DNA of 64,000 nt, taken from Pirellulales bacterium (lineage in GTDB: Bacteria; Planctomycetota; Planctomycetia; Pirellulales; Lacipirellulaceae). The DNA lies in contig JAHBXQ010000002.1 in NCBI GenBank assembly GCA_019636345.1, forward strand, positions 496,001 to 560,000. Direction: 5' to 3'. Of the stretch, positions 43,368 to 53,608 are shown piece after piece. Position 1 is the stretch's first letter. Every line of letters starts with the position of its first letter. The notes under the pieces were generated by a model. It searched no databases and had not been told where the DNA came from. It was given only the letters and a program-made list of their open reading frames with translations. A program made the translations under genes and the position numbers.

Positions 43368-44030
43368 CTAAGCTCGCCGCTCGCCTACGAAGGGGTTGGT
43401 GCGCTTTTCGCGGCCGATCGTCGTCGGCGGGCCGTGCCCGGAAAGCACGATCGAGTCGTCGGGCAGTTTGAACAGCACCTGCCGGATCGACGCGAACAGC
43501 GCCGCTGGGTCGCTGTCGGGAAAATCGCTCCGGCCGATGCTGCCGGCGAACAGCACGTCGCCCCCCAGCACGACGATCGGCGACTCGTCCAGCGCGAGAA
43601 ACGCCACGTGCCCCCGGCTGTGGCCCGGCGTGTCGCGCACCGTCCAGCGGACGCCGGCCAGTTCGAGCACGTCCCCGTCGTCGACCAACTGGTCGGCCGG
43701 GGGGCTGGTGACCGGAATGCCGTACCCGGCCGAAAGATTCTCGACCGGGTCGGTCAGCTTGCTAGCATCGCCGCCGCCGATCACCAGCGGGCAGCCGGGC
43801 CACTGGGCTTTCAGCGGCCCGTTGCCGGCGATGTGGTCGGCGTGGCCGTGGGTGTTCAGGATCGCTGCCGGCCGTCGCCCCAACTCCTTAACTTCGGCGA
43901 GAATCCCCTCGGGATCGAGCCCCGGATCGACGACCACGCACTCCTGGCTGCCCGGCGCCGCGATGATGAATGCATTCTCCTCGAACAGGGGAGAGACAAC
44001 GGTCCGAACATCGAGGCGCGGGTGCTTCAT
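43368..44030 (-). CDS. Metallo-beta-lactamase-fold hydrolase (glyoxalase II-like)
   Basis: This encodes 220 residues. The zinc-binding signature is NTHGHADHIAG, with further ligands in DTPGHSRGHVAF, LGGDVLFAGSIGR and LSGHGPPTTIGRE. This is the YcbL/glyoxalase-II-like branch of small MBL hydrolases, which cleave thioesters such as lactoylglutathione. The true substrate here is unknown. It is convergent with gspM. A TACAAT on the minus strand at 44156-44151 could be its -10. Confidence 0.86.
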   Translation of the reverse strand: MKHPRLDVRTVVSPLFEENAFIIAAPGSQECVVVDPGLDPEGILAEVKELGRRPAAILNTHGHADHIAGNGPLKAQWPGCPLVIGGGDASKLTDPVENLSAGYGIPVTSPPADQLVDDGDVLELAGVRWTVRDTPGHSRGHVAFLALDESPIVVLGGDVLFAGSIGRSDFPDSDPAALFASIRQVLFKLPDDSIVLSGHGPPTTIGREKRTNPFVGERRA

Positions 44031-44472
44031 CGCGGTCAAGGTCCCCTTCCTTCCAGCGGCCGCAGTCGGTACGATTCGCCCCCCGACGGCCTCGGGGCCG
44101 CTCGCCTGGAAACTAGTCCAATTAGGCAAAGCCGACCTCCCGTGCCGTGAATTGTAATTATTTCGCTTGCGCCATGCGATAACTTCCCTGGGGTCCGCTG
44201 TCTCGTGACGCGTCGACCGCCGTCGGGCGAGCCGGCGCGTGACTGTTCCGGGGGTTGCCCGCGGGCGCACGTCGGCCAGCATAGAGTTGGGAACACGACT
44301 TGCATAATTGACGATTTCATCGCCCCGACGGCGCCGCGACGAACCCGACCGCACGCACCCGCTACTGCCGAACCGCCCGCCTTGCGGGCCTGTCAGCTCG
44401 ATCCCTAACCCGCCACCTTCCCGCCGCGGCGAACTGCAGGATCCGCAGGACCGCCCGAGGAGAGTCCCCGAG
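44031..44472. other. Divergent intergenic region
   Basis: About 440 bases separate the MBL hydrolase from the DUF1571 gene. A minus-strand TACAAT at 44156-44151 is the only promoter-like hexamer noted. No ORF or RNA gene is convincing. Confidence 0.4.
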
Positions 44473-45399
44473 ATGTCGAAAACGAATTGCCTCGCCGCCC
44501 GCTCGGCGCTGTTTGCCAGCGTGGCGCTGACCGCCGCCGTCAGCCTCGGCCAGCAAGATCGCTGGGTCGAGCCGATCGTCCGGGTCGCCCACGAAGAGCC
44601 CGCCGACCAGCGGCAACCGGCCCAAGTGGCGTCGCGGGTCGTGCCGGGAGGCGCCCCGACCGCGGCGTTCGATCTGACCCAACGCCCGGGCGAGCACCCG
44701 CTGGCTCCCGCGCTGCGGATCGCCCAAGCTTCGCTGGCCGACATCGATCGCAACATCCGCGATTACTCGGCGATCGTCTACAAGCAGGAGCGGATCGACG
44801 GCGAACTGATGGACCAAGAGGTCGCCTTCGTCAAAGTTCGCCACCAGCCGTTCAGCGTCTACATGTTCTTTCTCGCCCCGAACAAGGGCCGCGAGTGTCT
44901 GTACTCCGAAGGCCCCGCCGGCACGAACGGCAAACTGCTGGCCCGCGATTGCGGCTTTCGCCGCAAGCTGGGCGTGTTCGAACTCGATCCGACCGGCCGC
45001 TTGGCGATGAAGGGGCAGAAGTACCCGATCACCAAGCTGGGCGTGAAGGCCCTGACTGACGAACTGGTCACCGTCGCCAGCAACGACGTGAAGTTCGGCG
45101 AGTGCGAAGTGAAGCACCTCCAAACCGAACTCGGCCCTAAGACCGGCCCCAAGCGACCGGTGACGATGCTCGAGGTCACCCACCCGATCGAGCGGATCGG
45201 CACGTTCCGCTTCCACAAAGCCCGGGTCTACATCGACGACGAACTTCGGATCCCGATCCGGTACGAAGCCTATCTCTGGCCCCGCGGCAACGAAGCCCCG
45301 CCGCTGGAGGAGACCTACACCTACATGAATCTGAAGGTCAACAACGGCTTCACCGACGCCGACTTCGACCGGAAGAATCCCGAGTACTTCAAAGACTGA
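44473..45399 (+). CDS. DUF1571 exported protein
   Basis: This encodes 308 residues. A signal peptide covers residues 1-26 (ALFASVALTAAVSLGQ). After a variable stretch comes the DUF1571 domain: NIRDYSAIVYKQERIDGEL, FSVYMFFLAPNKGRE, DPTGRLAMKGQKYPITKLG, RIPIRYEAYLWPR, and YTYMNLKVNNGFTDADFDRKNPEYF. The domain is widespread in planctomycetes and of unknown function, resembling outer-membrane lipoprotein-sorting (LolA-like) folds. A perfect 10-bp terminator follows. Confidence 0.87.
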   Translation: MSKTNCLAARSALFASVALTAAVSLGQQDRWVEPIVRVAHEEPADQRQPAQVASRVVPGGAPTAAFDLTQRPGEHPLAPALRIAQASLADIDRNIRDYSAIVYKQERIDGELMDQEVAFVKVRHQPFSVYMFFLAPNKGRECLYSEGPAGTNGKLLARDCGFRRKLGVFELDPTGRLAMKGQKYPITKLGVKALTDELVTVASNDVKFGECEVKHLQTELGPKTGPKRPVTMLEVTHPIERIGTFRFHKARVYIDDELRIPIRYEAYLWPRGNEAPPLEETYTYMNLKVNNGFTDADFDRKNPEYFKD

Positions 45400-45447
45400 G
45401 CGGCTCGCCGCACGAGCGGCGCCGATCGGAACTGATGTTGCGTCATG

Positions 45448-45484
45448 CAGAGCCCCGGCCGCGCGGTCGGGGCTCTGTTCGTAT
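45448..45484 (+). terminator. Rho-independent terminator after the DUF1571 gene
   Basis: CAGAGCCCCG (45448-45457) and CGGGGCTCTG (45468-45477), with an inner CCG/CGG, followed by TTCGTAT. The T-tract is short. Confidence 0.7.
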
Positions 45485-45577
45485 CCTGCCAGACGAGCCG
45501 AGGCGCCGCGGTCCAAGCCTGCGACGCGACTCGGTTCGACTTGCGTGGGACGCGACCCCTGGGGGTCGCGCCCGCGG

Positions 45578-45940
45578 CTAGTCGAGCGCGATCTCGATTC
45601 CCTGCCCCGGCTCGACGGCGATCGTCCGCTGCAGGTCGGCTTCGAGATACTGCGGGCCGATTGCGCGCAGCGCAGAGGCGGAATTCGTCCTTGGCGACGG
45701 GGCGAGCGAGTACGCATACGTTCCCGCGATCAGCTCGCCCTGAAACGTGCCGTCCGGATTGACCGGCAGCGTCTTCTGGTGGCCGTGGTCGAGCGGCTGC
45801 AGGACCAGGGCGACGTTGCCCACCGGCCGACCCCCTGCGGTCACCTTGCCGGAGACGGTCGTGGGGGCCTGCTTCAATCCGATCGGCTCGCCGCAACCGA
45901 GGGCGATCGTGCAAGCGAGCGTCATGACAATCGTTCGCAT
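45578..45940 (-). CDS. Small lipoprotein paired with DUF1559 protein (copy 1)
   Basis: This encodes 120 residues. A signal ends ACTIALGC (lipobox), followed by one Ig/transthyretin-like beta domain: TTVSGKVTAGGRPVGNVALVLQP, NPDGTFQGELIAGTYAYSLAP. It resembles carboxypeptidase-regulatory-like domains common in planctomycete lipoproteins. The start is supported by AGGAGG 5-6 nt upstream. It follows the DUF1559 gene at 46102-47274 on the same strand with 161 nt between. The same pairing is seen at 55.4-57.0 kb. Confidence 0.8.
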   Translation of the reverse strand: MRTIVMTLACTIALGCGEPIGLKQAPTTVSGKVTAGGRPVGNVALVLQPLDHGHQKTLPVNPDGTFQGELIAGTYAYSLAPSPRTNSASALRAIGPQYLEADLQRTIAVEPGQGIEIALD

Positions 45941-46101
45941 ACGTTCCTCCTGGACCACAATTGTCGCGTGATGTGCCGTGATTTGTTGCCCGAACGGTCG
46001 ACGTTCGGCAAGTCGTGTCGAGAGTCCGCGACGTCGGCAACAGGGGAGCGTGCGGACGCCGCGGATCGAGAGCAACGCATCGTCCGCTTCCGCCGCGGTC
46101 G

Positions 46102-47274
46102 TTACAGGTCGAAATCCGCGAGTTGCCCGTCTTCGGCGCCGACCAGCCACTTGACGACCACGCCGTCCATGCTGTCGGCCAGGAAGTGGACCGACCCGTC
46201 CCCCATGGCGGCGTTGACGCCCCCCGAGTGGAAAGCGAACGGCTCGTCGTTCGGTCCGCAGTTGTTGACCGACCAACGGCACTCCGGCGGCCCGCCGTCG
46301 GGGCTGGCGTAGTTGTTCAGCTTCGCCGCGCGCGAACCGGGGCTGATCGCGTTGCTGGGGCCCGAGTAGCCGTTCCCCACCGCGTCGGCGTCGGCCCACG
46401 CAAACACCCGTCGGCCGTTCGGGCCGCTCGACATGTCGATCGGATCGGCGGCGCCGGACACCGGCGTAAAGCGGTTCGAGTACGAGCCGTAGTTGTCGAC
46501 GTCGGGATGCGAGCGGCCGGCGTCCTCGATCCACATGATCGTATTGCTGGCCCCGTCGGTGACGCGGCTGAACCCTCCGCCGTCGCAGTTCAACAGCGGA
46601 GCGACGACCTGCGTCTTCCAAGCGTCCGACCCCGCCCCGGGAGTCCGCATGCCGTAGGTCGCCGAACCGGGTTGCGAGTCGACGTCCGACAGCGCAACGA
46701 TCATGTAGTCGATGCCGCCGTACCCGTGCACCGGGTCGCGCGCCTCGTTCGACACCGGAGTCGACGGACAGACGAACGAGTCGATCTTGGTCTTCGCCGC
46801 GAGTTGTCCGTTCGGATGGGCCGGGTCGTCGTAATTCCGACCCGTGGTCTTCGGATGGAGCAAGCAGCCTGTCGGCGTTCGGAGCGATTCGCCGCTCGGG
46901 GCGGCCGAGTACACGGTTCGCGGATCAGCCTGATGATCGAACATGTCGTAGATCGCCTGTCGCTCGATGTAGGGCAGCACGTGAGTCGCGGTCGAGTGGA
47001 TCGTGTACGTCGTCGAGGCGCCTCCGGTCGAGTCGCACTGCCCGCTGGGGGGGAGCCGCTTTTTCGCCGACTCGAAGTTGAGCGCTCCCAGGGCCAGTTG
47101 TTTGACGTTGTTGCTGCATTGCATCCGCCGGGCCGCCTCGCGTGCCGCCTGAATCGCCGGCAACAGCAGCGCCACCAACACGCCGATGATGGCGATCACC
47201 ACCAGCAGTTCGACGAGGGTGAATCCGAGACGACGACTCCCGTGCGAGGCGTTTCGGCCGACTTCCGTAGACAT
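46102..47274 (-). CDS. DUF1559 prepilin-like protein (copy 1)
   Basis: This encodes 390 residues. The N-terminal type IV prepilin leader is [20 protein letters not shown], followed by the long helix [17 protein letters not shown]. The large DUF1559 body ends with the H-x-G-G and GDGSVHF motif (FHSGGVNAAMGDGSVHF). This family is strongly expanded in planctomycetes, with many members per genome. Its function is unknown; a fibre or surface structure is assumed. AGGA precedes the ATG. It would need a prepilin peptidase encoded elsewhere. Confidence 0.92.
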   Translation of the reverse strand: MSTEVGRNASHGSRRLGFTLVELLVVIAIIGVLVALLLPAIQAAREAARRMQCSNNVKQLALGALNFESAKKRLPPSGQCDSTGGASTTYTIHSTATHVLPYIERQAIYDMFDHQADPRTVYSAAPSGESLRTPTGCLLHPKTTGRNYDDPAHPNGQLAAKTKIDSFVCPSTPVSNEARDPVHGYGGIDYMIVALSDVDSQPGSATYGMRTPGAGSDAWKTQVVAPLLNCDGGGFSRVTDGASNTIMWIEDAGRSHPDVDNYGSYSNRFTPVSGAADPIDMSSGPNGRRVFAWADADAVGNGYSGPSNAISPGSRAAKLNNYASPDGGPPECRWSVNNCGPNDEPFAFHSGGVNAAMGDGSVHFLADSMDGVVVKWLVGAEDGQLADFDL

Positions 47275-47920
47275 GCGAAATCCTGTTAGGTGTGCACTTG
47301 ATCGACCGCGAGTCCTCCGACTTGCGCGCGGTCGCACGATGAAGCTGCGAATCCTAGCGATGTCCGTGAAGAACGGGTGTCGTCAGCATGAAGATTCCGC
47401 GAAGATCAGCGCTTTGCGCATCGGTGCAATGGCATGCGGAGTTCCGAAGAAGGCGCCCGGCACTGCAATTCTCGATGCGTTGAGCAATGAAAGCGATTGC
47501 GACGCGAAGTCGGCGCGAGTCGGCAAAATCCTTGCGCATGCGCAGGTCCGCAAATGCGAAGGCGACCCGCCATGCCCGCGATGGGAGCGGGAGAATCGAG
47601 GGCCATGGTCGCCGATCGCCGCTGCGGATCGTCGATCGATGCGTCGCGTCGCCCCGGGCGCTGCGACGCATCTTCAATACTTGCGTTCTTGATATCGACA
47701 ATCTGGACTAGGGCAAACACTGGGACATGCGGCGCCGGCTGCATTTCGCGAGGTCGCCGCGTATTCCTCGGAGTCGCGGCCGACTACAATTCGCGGAAGT
47801 TCCGGCAGCTCTCTTCATCGTCGGAGCACGATCAAACGACGTGCCCGCAGGCCCTAATCATCCCGGTCGTTGCGGCGTCTCCTCACGGAATCGCAACTCC
47901 GCTTGTCACAAAGGTCGATC
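47275..47920. other. Divergent intergenic region, no gene seen
   Basis: About 650 bases lie between a DUF1559 gene and the esterase gene. TACAAT at 47785-47790 lies about 130 nt before the plus-strand ATG. Small open frames on both strands lack ribosome sites and protein-like composition. The length suggests long 5' leaders or an undetected RNA. Confidence 0.4.
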
Positions 47921-50185
47921 ATGGTGCGCATGACCTGTCTCGCATCGACTGCACTGACTGCTATGGCGTCGTTCCTCGGCGCAGCGTTCATAACCGCCCG
48001 AGCGGCGGCGTCAGATGGCGTCGTGGCGACGCCGGCGACGGACGCCTCGCGGCAGCCGGTCGTGTTCACTACCGAGCAAGATCACCAGGACATGCTCCGG
48101 CAACTCGGCATTGCGAAGCTCCGCCCCGGCCGCAGCGGAGACGCGAGCGCACCCAACGCCGCCAACTACGACGAGGCCCGTGCGAACCCCTACCCGACGC
48201 TGCCCGCCGTGCTCAAGTTGGAAAGCGGCGAACAGGTCGCCACGGCCGACCAATGGCGAAACCTGCGGCGCCCCGAGATCGTCGAGGCGCTCGCGCGAGA
48301 GGTCTACGGTCGCGTCCCGGACAACGTCCCCGCCGTCGTTTGGCAGGTCCGCGAGACGCGCGAGATTGACGCCTTCGGCACGCCGGCGATCCAGAAACGC
48401 ATCGTCGGCGTCGTCGACAATGCGGCCTGTCCCGAGATCGTCGTCGAAATCTCGATGTCGTTGACCCTGCCCCGGGATGCGACGGGGCCTGTTCCGGTCT
48501 TGATGAGCTTTGGGTGGACGCCGTTCGAATCGTCGCCGTTCGGTCCGCGCGGGCCCGGTGGACGCGACGAGGAGTCGGGCCCCCGGCGACCGTCGCGCGA
48601 GGAGCGGCTCATCGCGGCCGGTTGGGGGAGCGCGATCCTCAACCCGACGACGGTGCAGGACGACGTCGGCGGCTTGCAGCGGAATCGCTGGGGCCGAACC
48701 GTCTCTCCCGACGCCGAGCCGACTGGCGCCGGTCTGACGCGCGGCATCATCGGTCTTGCGAACCTCGGCCGGCCGCGCAAGCCCGACGACTGGGGCGCCT
48801 TGCGGGCGTGGGCCTGGGGGGCGTCGCGCGGGTTGGACTACTTGGAAAGCGAATCGGCCGTCGATTCGCATCGCGTCGGCATCGCCGGCGTCTCCCGCTT
48901 CGGCAAGGCCGCGCTCGTGGCGATGGCCTTCGACGAACGATTCGCCGCGGGGCTGATCGCCTCGTCCGGGGCCGGCGGCACGAAGCTCCTTCGCCGCGAC
49001 TTCGGCGAGACCCTGGAGAACCTCGCGGGCTCGGGGGCGTATCACTGGATGGCGGGCAACTTTCTCAAGTACGCCGCCGAGGAAGCGACTTTCGGCCGAC
49101 GCACCGCCGACGACCTGCCCGTCGACGCCCACATGACGCTCGCCCTGTGCGCCCCGCGGCCGACGTTCATCAGCCACGGCGTCCCCGAGCGTGGAGACGC
49201 CCAGTGGCTCGATCATCGGGGGAGCTTCATGGCGGCCGTCGCGGCCCAGTCGGTCTTCCGATTGCTGGGAGCGCGCGACCTAGGGCGCAGCGACGACTGG
49301 CGGACCGAGACGATGCCGGGGGTCAACGTGGGCCTGCTCGACGGGGCCCTCGCCTGGCGGCAGCACGACGGCGGGCACACCGACGAACCGAACATTGAAC
49401 GCTTCGTGAAGTGGGCGAATCAGCTCCTAGCCGACTCGCCGGCCGATCGCCCGGCGCTTGGCGCTCCCGCTCAGCCGCGGGTCGCGGGCGTGCCGCGCAC
49501 CGATCCGAACTCGCAACTTGCCCATCGCCAACTCGTCGCTAAAGCCAAGCAAGGTCGGATCGACGTGTACTTCGTCGGCGACTCGATCACGCGCCGCTGG
49601 GGCGCGACTGATTACCCCGCCTTCCTCGCGAATTGGAAACGCAATTTTCACGGCTGGAATGCCGCCAATTTCGGCTGGGGGGGCGACGCAACGCAGAATA
49701 TCCATTGGCGGATGCAGAACGGCGAACTGGACGGGACCGCTCCCAAGGTCTTCGTCCTGCAGGCCGGGACGAACAACCTCCCCTGGACCGGCCCGGCCGA
49801 CGAAGCGAAGGTCGACGAAATCGTCGCCGGCATCGAGGCGATCATGGGCGAGTTCCGGCGACATGCGCCCGAAGCGACGATCATCCTCACGGGTCTCTTC
49901 CCGCGCAGCCAGAACCCGCAGCTCGCTCCCGCGATCCGCCGCGTCAACGAGCGGCTGGCGCAATTGGCCGACGGCAAGCGGATTCGCTTCCTCGACCTCG
50001 GCGACAAGCTGGCCGACGCAAACGGGCTGCTGCTTCCCGGAATGTCGGAGGACGGGCTCCACTTCACCGAGCAGTCGTATCAGATTTGGGCCGACGGGTT
50101 GAAGCCGATCCTGCGCGAATTGCTCGGCCCTCCCGCGGCGGACGACCTCGCCCCGTCGCCGACCGGCGACCCGAGCGCCGGTTGA
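47921..50185 (+). CDS. Secreted two-domain esterase: glucuronoyl esterase-like plus SGNH hydrolase
   Basis: This encodes 754 residues with a signal peptide (STALTAMASFLGAAFITARA). Residues of about 50-510 resemble carbohydrate esterase family 15: nucleophile Ser325 in AGVSRFGKAAL, and His486 in QHDGGHTDEPN. Residues of about 545-740 are an SGNH/GDSL hydrolase with Ser555 (FVGDSITRRW), the GxxxN block (QAGTNN) and D711/H714 (DGLHF). CE15 enzymes cut glucuronate-lignin esters; SGNH members remove acetyl or other acyl groups. One protein therefore likely deacylates plant or algal polysaccharide. It is exported, with no adjacent sugar genes. Confidence 0.87.
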   Translation: MVRMTCLASTALTAMASFLGAAFITARAAASDGVVATPATDASRQPVVFTTEQDHQDMLRQLGIAKLRPGRSGDASAPNAANYDEARANPYPTLPAVLKLESGEQVATADQWRNLRRPEIVEALAREVYGRVPDNVPAVVWQVRETREIDAFGTPAIQKRIVGVVDNAACPEIVVEISMSLTLPRDATGPVPVLMSFGWTPFESSPFGPRGPGGRDEESGPRRPSREERLIAAGWGSAILNPTTVQDDVGGLQRNRWGRTVSPDAEPTGAGLTRGIIGLANLGRPRKPDDWGALRAWAWGASRGLDYLESESAVDSHRVGIAGVSRFGKAALVAMAFDERFAAGLIASSGAGGTKLLRRDFGETLENLAGSGAYHWMAGNFLKYAAEEATFGRRTADDLPVDAHMTLALCAPRPTFISHGVPERGDAQWLDHRGSFMAAVAAQSVFRLLGARDLGRSDDWRTETMPGVNVGLLDGALAWRQHDGGHTDEPNIERFVKWANQLLADSPADRPALGAPAQPRVAGVPRTDPNSQLAHRQLVAKAKQGRIDVYFVGDSITRRWGATDYPAFLANWKRNFHGWNAANFGWGGDATQNIHWRMQNGELDGTAPKVFVLQAGTNNLPWTGPADEAKVDEIVAGIEAIMGEFRRHAPEATIILTGLFPRSQNPQLAPAIRRVNERLAQLADGKRIRFLDLGDKLADANGLLLPGMSEDGLHFTEQSYQIWADGLKPILRELLGPPAADDLAPSPTGDPSAG

Positions 50186-50303
50186 ATCGGGTCGGACAAT
50201 CGGCAGGTCCAGCACCGCGAACGGAGCGGCCTGATTCCGCCGGCGCGGCGGAAACCAACGTCCGGACGTCCGTCCCGCCCGGTCCTGCGGCTTCGTCACG
50301 TCC

Positions 50304-50436
50304 GGGTAGTGATACCATTTGCGCCCCTAGAAGGGTGGCTGGGGTCGCAGCGCAGCGGAGCCCCCAGGGAATCCGCTGGGGGCTCACTTCGTTCGACCCC
50401 AGCCACCCGTCAATTTGGCAAATGGGATCACGACCC
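50304..50436. repeat. Dispersed nested palindrome, copy C (full)
   Basis: This has the same architecture as the copy at 18163: outer arms around GAAGGGTGGCTGG / CCAGCCACCCGTC and an inner hairpin GAGCCCCCAG / CTGGGGGCTC with loop GGAATCCG. It lies between the convergent esterase and ispG genes. Confidence 0.85.
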
Positions 50437-50447
50437 ACGTCCGCGTC

Positions 50448-51584
50448 TCACGTCCGCGTCGCAATCAGCGCATCGAGCTCCGCCTTCAGTCGCGGCAGGA
50501 TCGCGTCGTACGGGAACTGCCCCAGTTCCTCGCTGCCGCGCTTGAGGTTCACGAAGTTCGGACCGCACCACAGGCCCAGGTCGGCGTCGTCGGTTTCGCC
50601 CGGGCCGTTCACCCGGCAGCCCATCACGGCGATCGTCAGCTTGTGATCGGCCGCGTAGCTCGTCATCTCCTTAACCTGCTCGGCCAACTCGATGAACGCT
50701 TCGTTCTCGACTCGCGAACAACTGGGGCAACTGATGATGTTAAGCGTCGAGAGCCCGTAATCGACGACCGAGCGGACCCGCCCCGCGGCGATGTCCGCCA
50801 AGATCGCCCGCCCCGCGGCGATCTCCTCCGGCTTGCGGGGGTTGCTGACGGTCAGCGACACCCGGATCGTGTCGCCGATGCCGCGGCTCACGAGCTGCTC
50901 AAACGCGATTCGCGTCTTGACGATCCCGTCGGGGGGCATCCCCGCCTCGGTCACTCCCAGGTGGAGCGGCACGTCGGGACGTTGCTCGGCGAAGCGGCGG
51001 TTGACCTCGATCACCTTCTGCGGGTCCGAGTCCTTGAGCGACACGCAGTATCGCGTGAAGCCCAACTCGTCGAGCCAGTTGCAATGCTCCCATGCGCTGT
51101 CGAGCATCGGCGAGATCGAGTCCTCCTCGGAATACCGCCCCAGCTTGTCGGGATCGACGCTGCCGCAGTTCACGCCGACTCGCAACGCACAGTCGTGGTC
51201 CGCCGCGACCTGGGCGAGGAACCGCACCTTTTCGCGCCACGGCTTGTCGCGCTCGTGGTGGTACAGGTGCCCCGGGTTGTAGCGAATCTTGTCGACGTAC
51301 GGGGCGACGAGCTCCGCCATGCGGTAGTTCTCTTGCAGATCGACCGACAGGTTCGCCGTGGTTTGCCGACGGATTGCAGCGAGCGCGGCGGCGTCCTTGG
51401 CGTTGTCGACCGCGATCCGTACGACGTCGGCCCCCGCGGCGTGCAGCGCATTGACCTGTGCGACGGTCGCGTCGACGTCCTGAGTGTGCGTCGCCGTCAT
51501 GCTCTGCACGGCAATCGGATGCGCCGCGCCGATGGCGATCGAACCGATGCGAACCTCACGGGTCGGATTGCGGGGGATGTTCAT
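50448..51584 (-). CDS. ispG: 4-hydroxy-3-methylbut-2-enyl-diphosphate synthase
   Basis: This encodes 378 residues, the usual bacterial length. Markers are [18 protein letters not shown], the TIM-barrel text [37 protein letters not shown], and the 4Fe-4S cysteines in ISCPSCSR and the later [11 protein letters not shown]. It converts the cyclodiphosphate MEcPP to HMBPP in the MEP isoprenoid pathway. It starts at the ATG at 51584. It is followed after 11 nt by repeat copy C. Confidence 0.95.
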   Translation of the reverse strand: MNIPRNPTREVRIGSIAIGAAHPIAVQSMTATHTQDVDATVAQVNALHAAGADVVRIAVDNAKDAAALAAIRRQTTANLSVDLQENYRMAELVAPYVDKIRYNPGHLYHHERDKPWREKVRFLAQVAADHDCALRVGVNCGSVDPDKLGRYSEEDSISPMLDSAWEHCNWLDELGFTRYCVSLKDSDPQKVIEVNRRFAEQRPDVPLHLGVTEAGMPPDGIVKTRIAFEQLVSRGIGDTIRVSLTVSNPRKPEEIAAGRAILADIAAGRVRSVVDYGLSTLNIISCPSCSRVENEAFIELAEQVKEMTSYAADHKLTIAVMGCRVNGPGETDDADLGLWCGPNFVNLKRGSEELGQFPYDAILPRLKAELDALIATRT

Positions 51585-51706
51585 CGCATTGCTCGTTGAA
51601 ACTCGCGCAAAGGCGCTCAGACGCACAGACAACAGCTCGAATCGCACGGCGTCAACCGACCGAACAAGCAATCCGTGTGGCTTCGTGCGATTGTGCGAGA
51701 TCGAAA

Positions 51707-52714
51707 TCAGGTTCCCTTGGTACGCAAATACTCCAGCAGCAACAGCCACATCGTCAAGCCGTTGAACAGCAAGTGGCAGGTGATCGAGGGCACGATGCGA
51801 TGCGTGCGGTGGTAGAGGTAGCCCAGCACGATTCCCAACAGGGCCAGCGGAACCGGCGCCACGCCGTGGCCCCAGTGCGCGAGCCCGAACAGCAGCCCGC
51901 TTGCCGTGATCGGAAGCCACCCCCGCGACGGCGAGGGATCCGCCTGGACCACGTGCATATCGCTGCTGCAAGCGGCGCCGTCGACGTCCTCCGCCGCGGT
52001 CGCCTGTTCCGACTCTGCTGAAACTTCGACCGCCTTCCCCGCAAGCTCCGCCTTCTCAAGCCACCCCAACAACACTAACCGAAACGCCGTTTCCTCGAAC
52101 ACCGGCGCCGCGACGACCGCGGCGAACCCGATTCCCAGGATGAGCCCCAGCGACGGCTCGCGGGAAAACTCTTCGACGAACGGATGCCCGTGCTCCGGCT
52201 CGATGACGTAGCTCAGCACGATCTGCAGGAAGTAGATCGGCGTCAAGGTCGCTAAGAACGCGACGGACCCCAGGCCGACGTCGCGAGCCAGTTGGCGGCG
52301 ATTCGCGGGGAATCCCAGGTCGTGCGCCGTCGCCCCGGTCAACGTGGCGAGTCCTGCCCACACCGCCACGGCCAGCAGCGTCAGCGTCAGCGACGTCAGC
52401 GCCGTATCGCGAATGAAATGCTCGGAGTCGTCCCCGGATGGCGCGTCGTGCGCGGCGTCGTCGGCTTTGGCCGGGGCTGCAAAGTCTCCGGCCGGCGGTT
52501 CCATGGTCGCGAGCCGGGAGACGACGTTCAGCAGCATCGGCGTCACCAACAGCAGCGCCGCCCAACCGTTCCACGGCACGCGGCGGCGCGGCTCGTACGG
52601 CACGAGGGGGCGCCCGTCGATGTGGCGCAGAAACAGCGCCGCCAACGCCAGCAAACTGGCCGTCGGTGCCGCGACGTACGTGGCGAGCGCCAAGTTGTCG
52701 GCCAGCGAGTTCAT
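51707..52714 (-). CDS. CPBP-family intramembrane glutamic endopeptidase
   Basis: This encodes 335 residues, polytopic. The Abi/CPBP motifs are [14 protein letters not shown] (catalytic Glu pair), [11 protein letters not shown] (His), and [11 protein letters not shown] (His/Asn). Between the first and second motifs is an acidic, non-conserved loop. The family includes CaaX-type and bacteriocin-immunity proteases that cleave in the membrane. It lies between pgsA and ispG on the same strand (88 nt and 122 nt), possibly co-transcribed. The substrate is unknown. Confidence 0.87.
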   Translation of the reverse strand: MNSLADNLALATYVAAPTASLLALAALFLRHIDGRPLVPYEPRRRVPWNGWAALLLVTPMLLNVVSRLATMEPPAGDFAAPAKADDAAHDAPSGDDSEHFIRDTALTSLTLTLLAVAVWAGLATLTGATAHDLGFPANRRQLARDVGLGSVAFLATLTPIYFLQIVLSYVIEPEHGHPFVEEFSREPSLGLILGIGFAAVVAAPVFEETAFRLVLLGWLEKAELAGKAVEVSAESEQATAAEDVDGAACSSDMHVVQADPSPSRGWLPITASGLLFGLAHWGHGVAPVPLALLGIVLGYLYHRTHRIVPSITCHLLFNGLTMWLLLLEYLRTKGT

Positions 52715-52802
52715 GCGGCGGCAGCGGCTGGAAGGAGCGGCCGCAGGGCGGCCGGGGACGTGGCGAAACGCGGCCCCCGGTTCGCTCGGCCGAGGGGGCG
52801 CG

Positions 52803-53429
52803 CTACGGCGCCGTCAATTGACGCCACGCCGCTTGAACATACCCCACGGCCGACAGCACTGTCAGGACCACCGCCAGCCAGACGGTTGCCGTCAGGCCGT
52901 AGGTCATCCAACCCGGGGGCGGGCCGTCGATCCACAGGCCGCGGCGCGGGTCAAGGTAGCTGAGTACGGCAAGACTGAACCCTGCGGCGGCGCATTGGGC
53001 GACCATCTTCCACTTGCCGGCCCACTTGGCCGAAAAATCGCCCCCCTCCCCCTCGACAAAGCTCCGCAGCGCGGTCACCAGCAATTCGCGCGCGACGATC
53101 ACGACGCACATCCAGGCGTAGATCCCCGAGACGAGCTTCCCGTCGAGCAGCCGGGGCGCCGCGGCCAGGTAGATGAACGTGCCGCAGATGATCAGCTTGT
53201 CGGCGAACGGATCGAGCACGCGGCCGAGCTTGGTGACTTGCCCGTACTTGCGGGCCCAGTATCCGTCGACCCAGTCGGTCCCCGCGGCGATCATGAACAC
53301 GACCAACCCCGGCAGATACATTCCCAGCGACAACAACACGAACAGCACGCCCGAAAGCGCCACCCGCGCAACCGTCACTTGGTTGGGGACGTTCCACAGT
53401 CGCTGCGTCGGTTCGGCGGAATCAGGCAT
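52803..53429 (-). CDS. pgsA: CDP-diacylglycerol-glycerol-3-phosphate 3-phosphatidyltransferase
   Basis: This encodes 208 residues with 5-6 membrane helices. The CDP-alcohol phosphotransferase signature is intact: DWVDGYWARKYGQVTKLGRV (DG-2-AR), then LDPFADK, giving the spaced D-G-A-R-G-D-D pattern. NVPNQVTVARV at the N-terminus is typical of PgsA. It makes phosphatidylglycerophosphate, the precursor of phosphatidylglycerol, in the cytoplasmic membrane. It sits upstream of the CPBP protease gene on the same strand. Confidence 0.92.
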   Translation of the reverse strand: MPDSAEPTQRLWNVPNQVTVARVALSGVLFVLLSLGMYLPGLVVFMIAAGTDWVDGYWARKYGQVTKLGRVLDPFADKLIICGTFIYLAAAPRLLDGKLVSGIYAWMCVVIVARELLVTALRSFVEGEGGDFSAKWAGKWKMVAQCAAAGFSLAVLSYLDPRRGLWIDGPPPGWMTYGLTATVWLAVVLTVLSAVGYVQAAWRQLTAP

Positions 53430-53608
53430 TGCGGGCGATTGCTTCGCTGCCCGGGGCGGGGCAGGGGACGGAGGGGGATTTGTGCGGAGGAAAACGGCAT
53501 CCGAAACAAGCCCGAAGCGAGAAACTCAGAAACGACAGGCGGCCGACCTCCCTTTGCGTGATTCGCTAGGCGACGATCGGATTTGTTTCGGCGTTCGTGG
53601 TTCGGATC

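Noticed and set aside
47354-47701. 115-codon minus-strand frame in a long intergenic gap
   Set aside because: It has no ribosome site and no domain, and it matches a composition-driven frame in the opposite strand at the same place.
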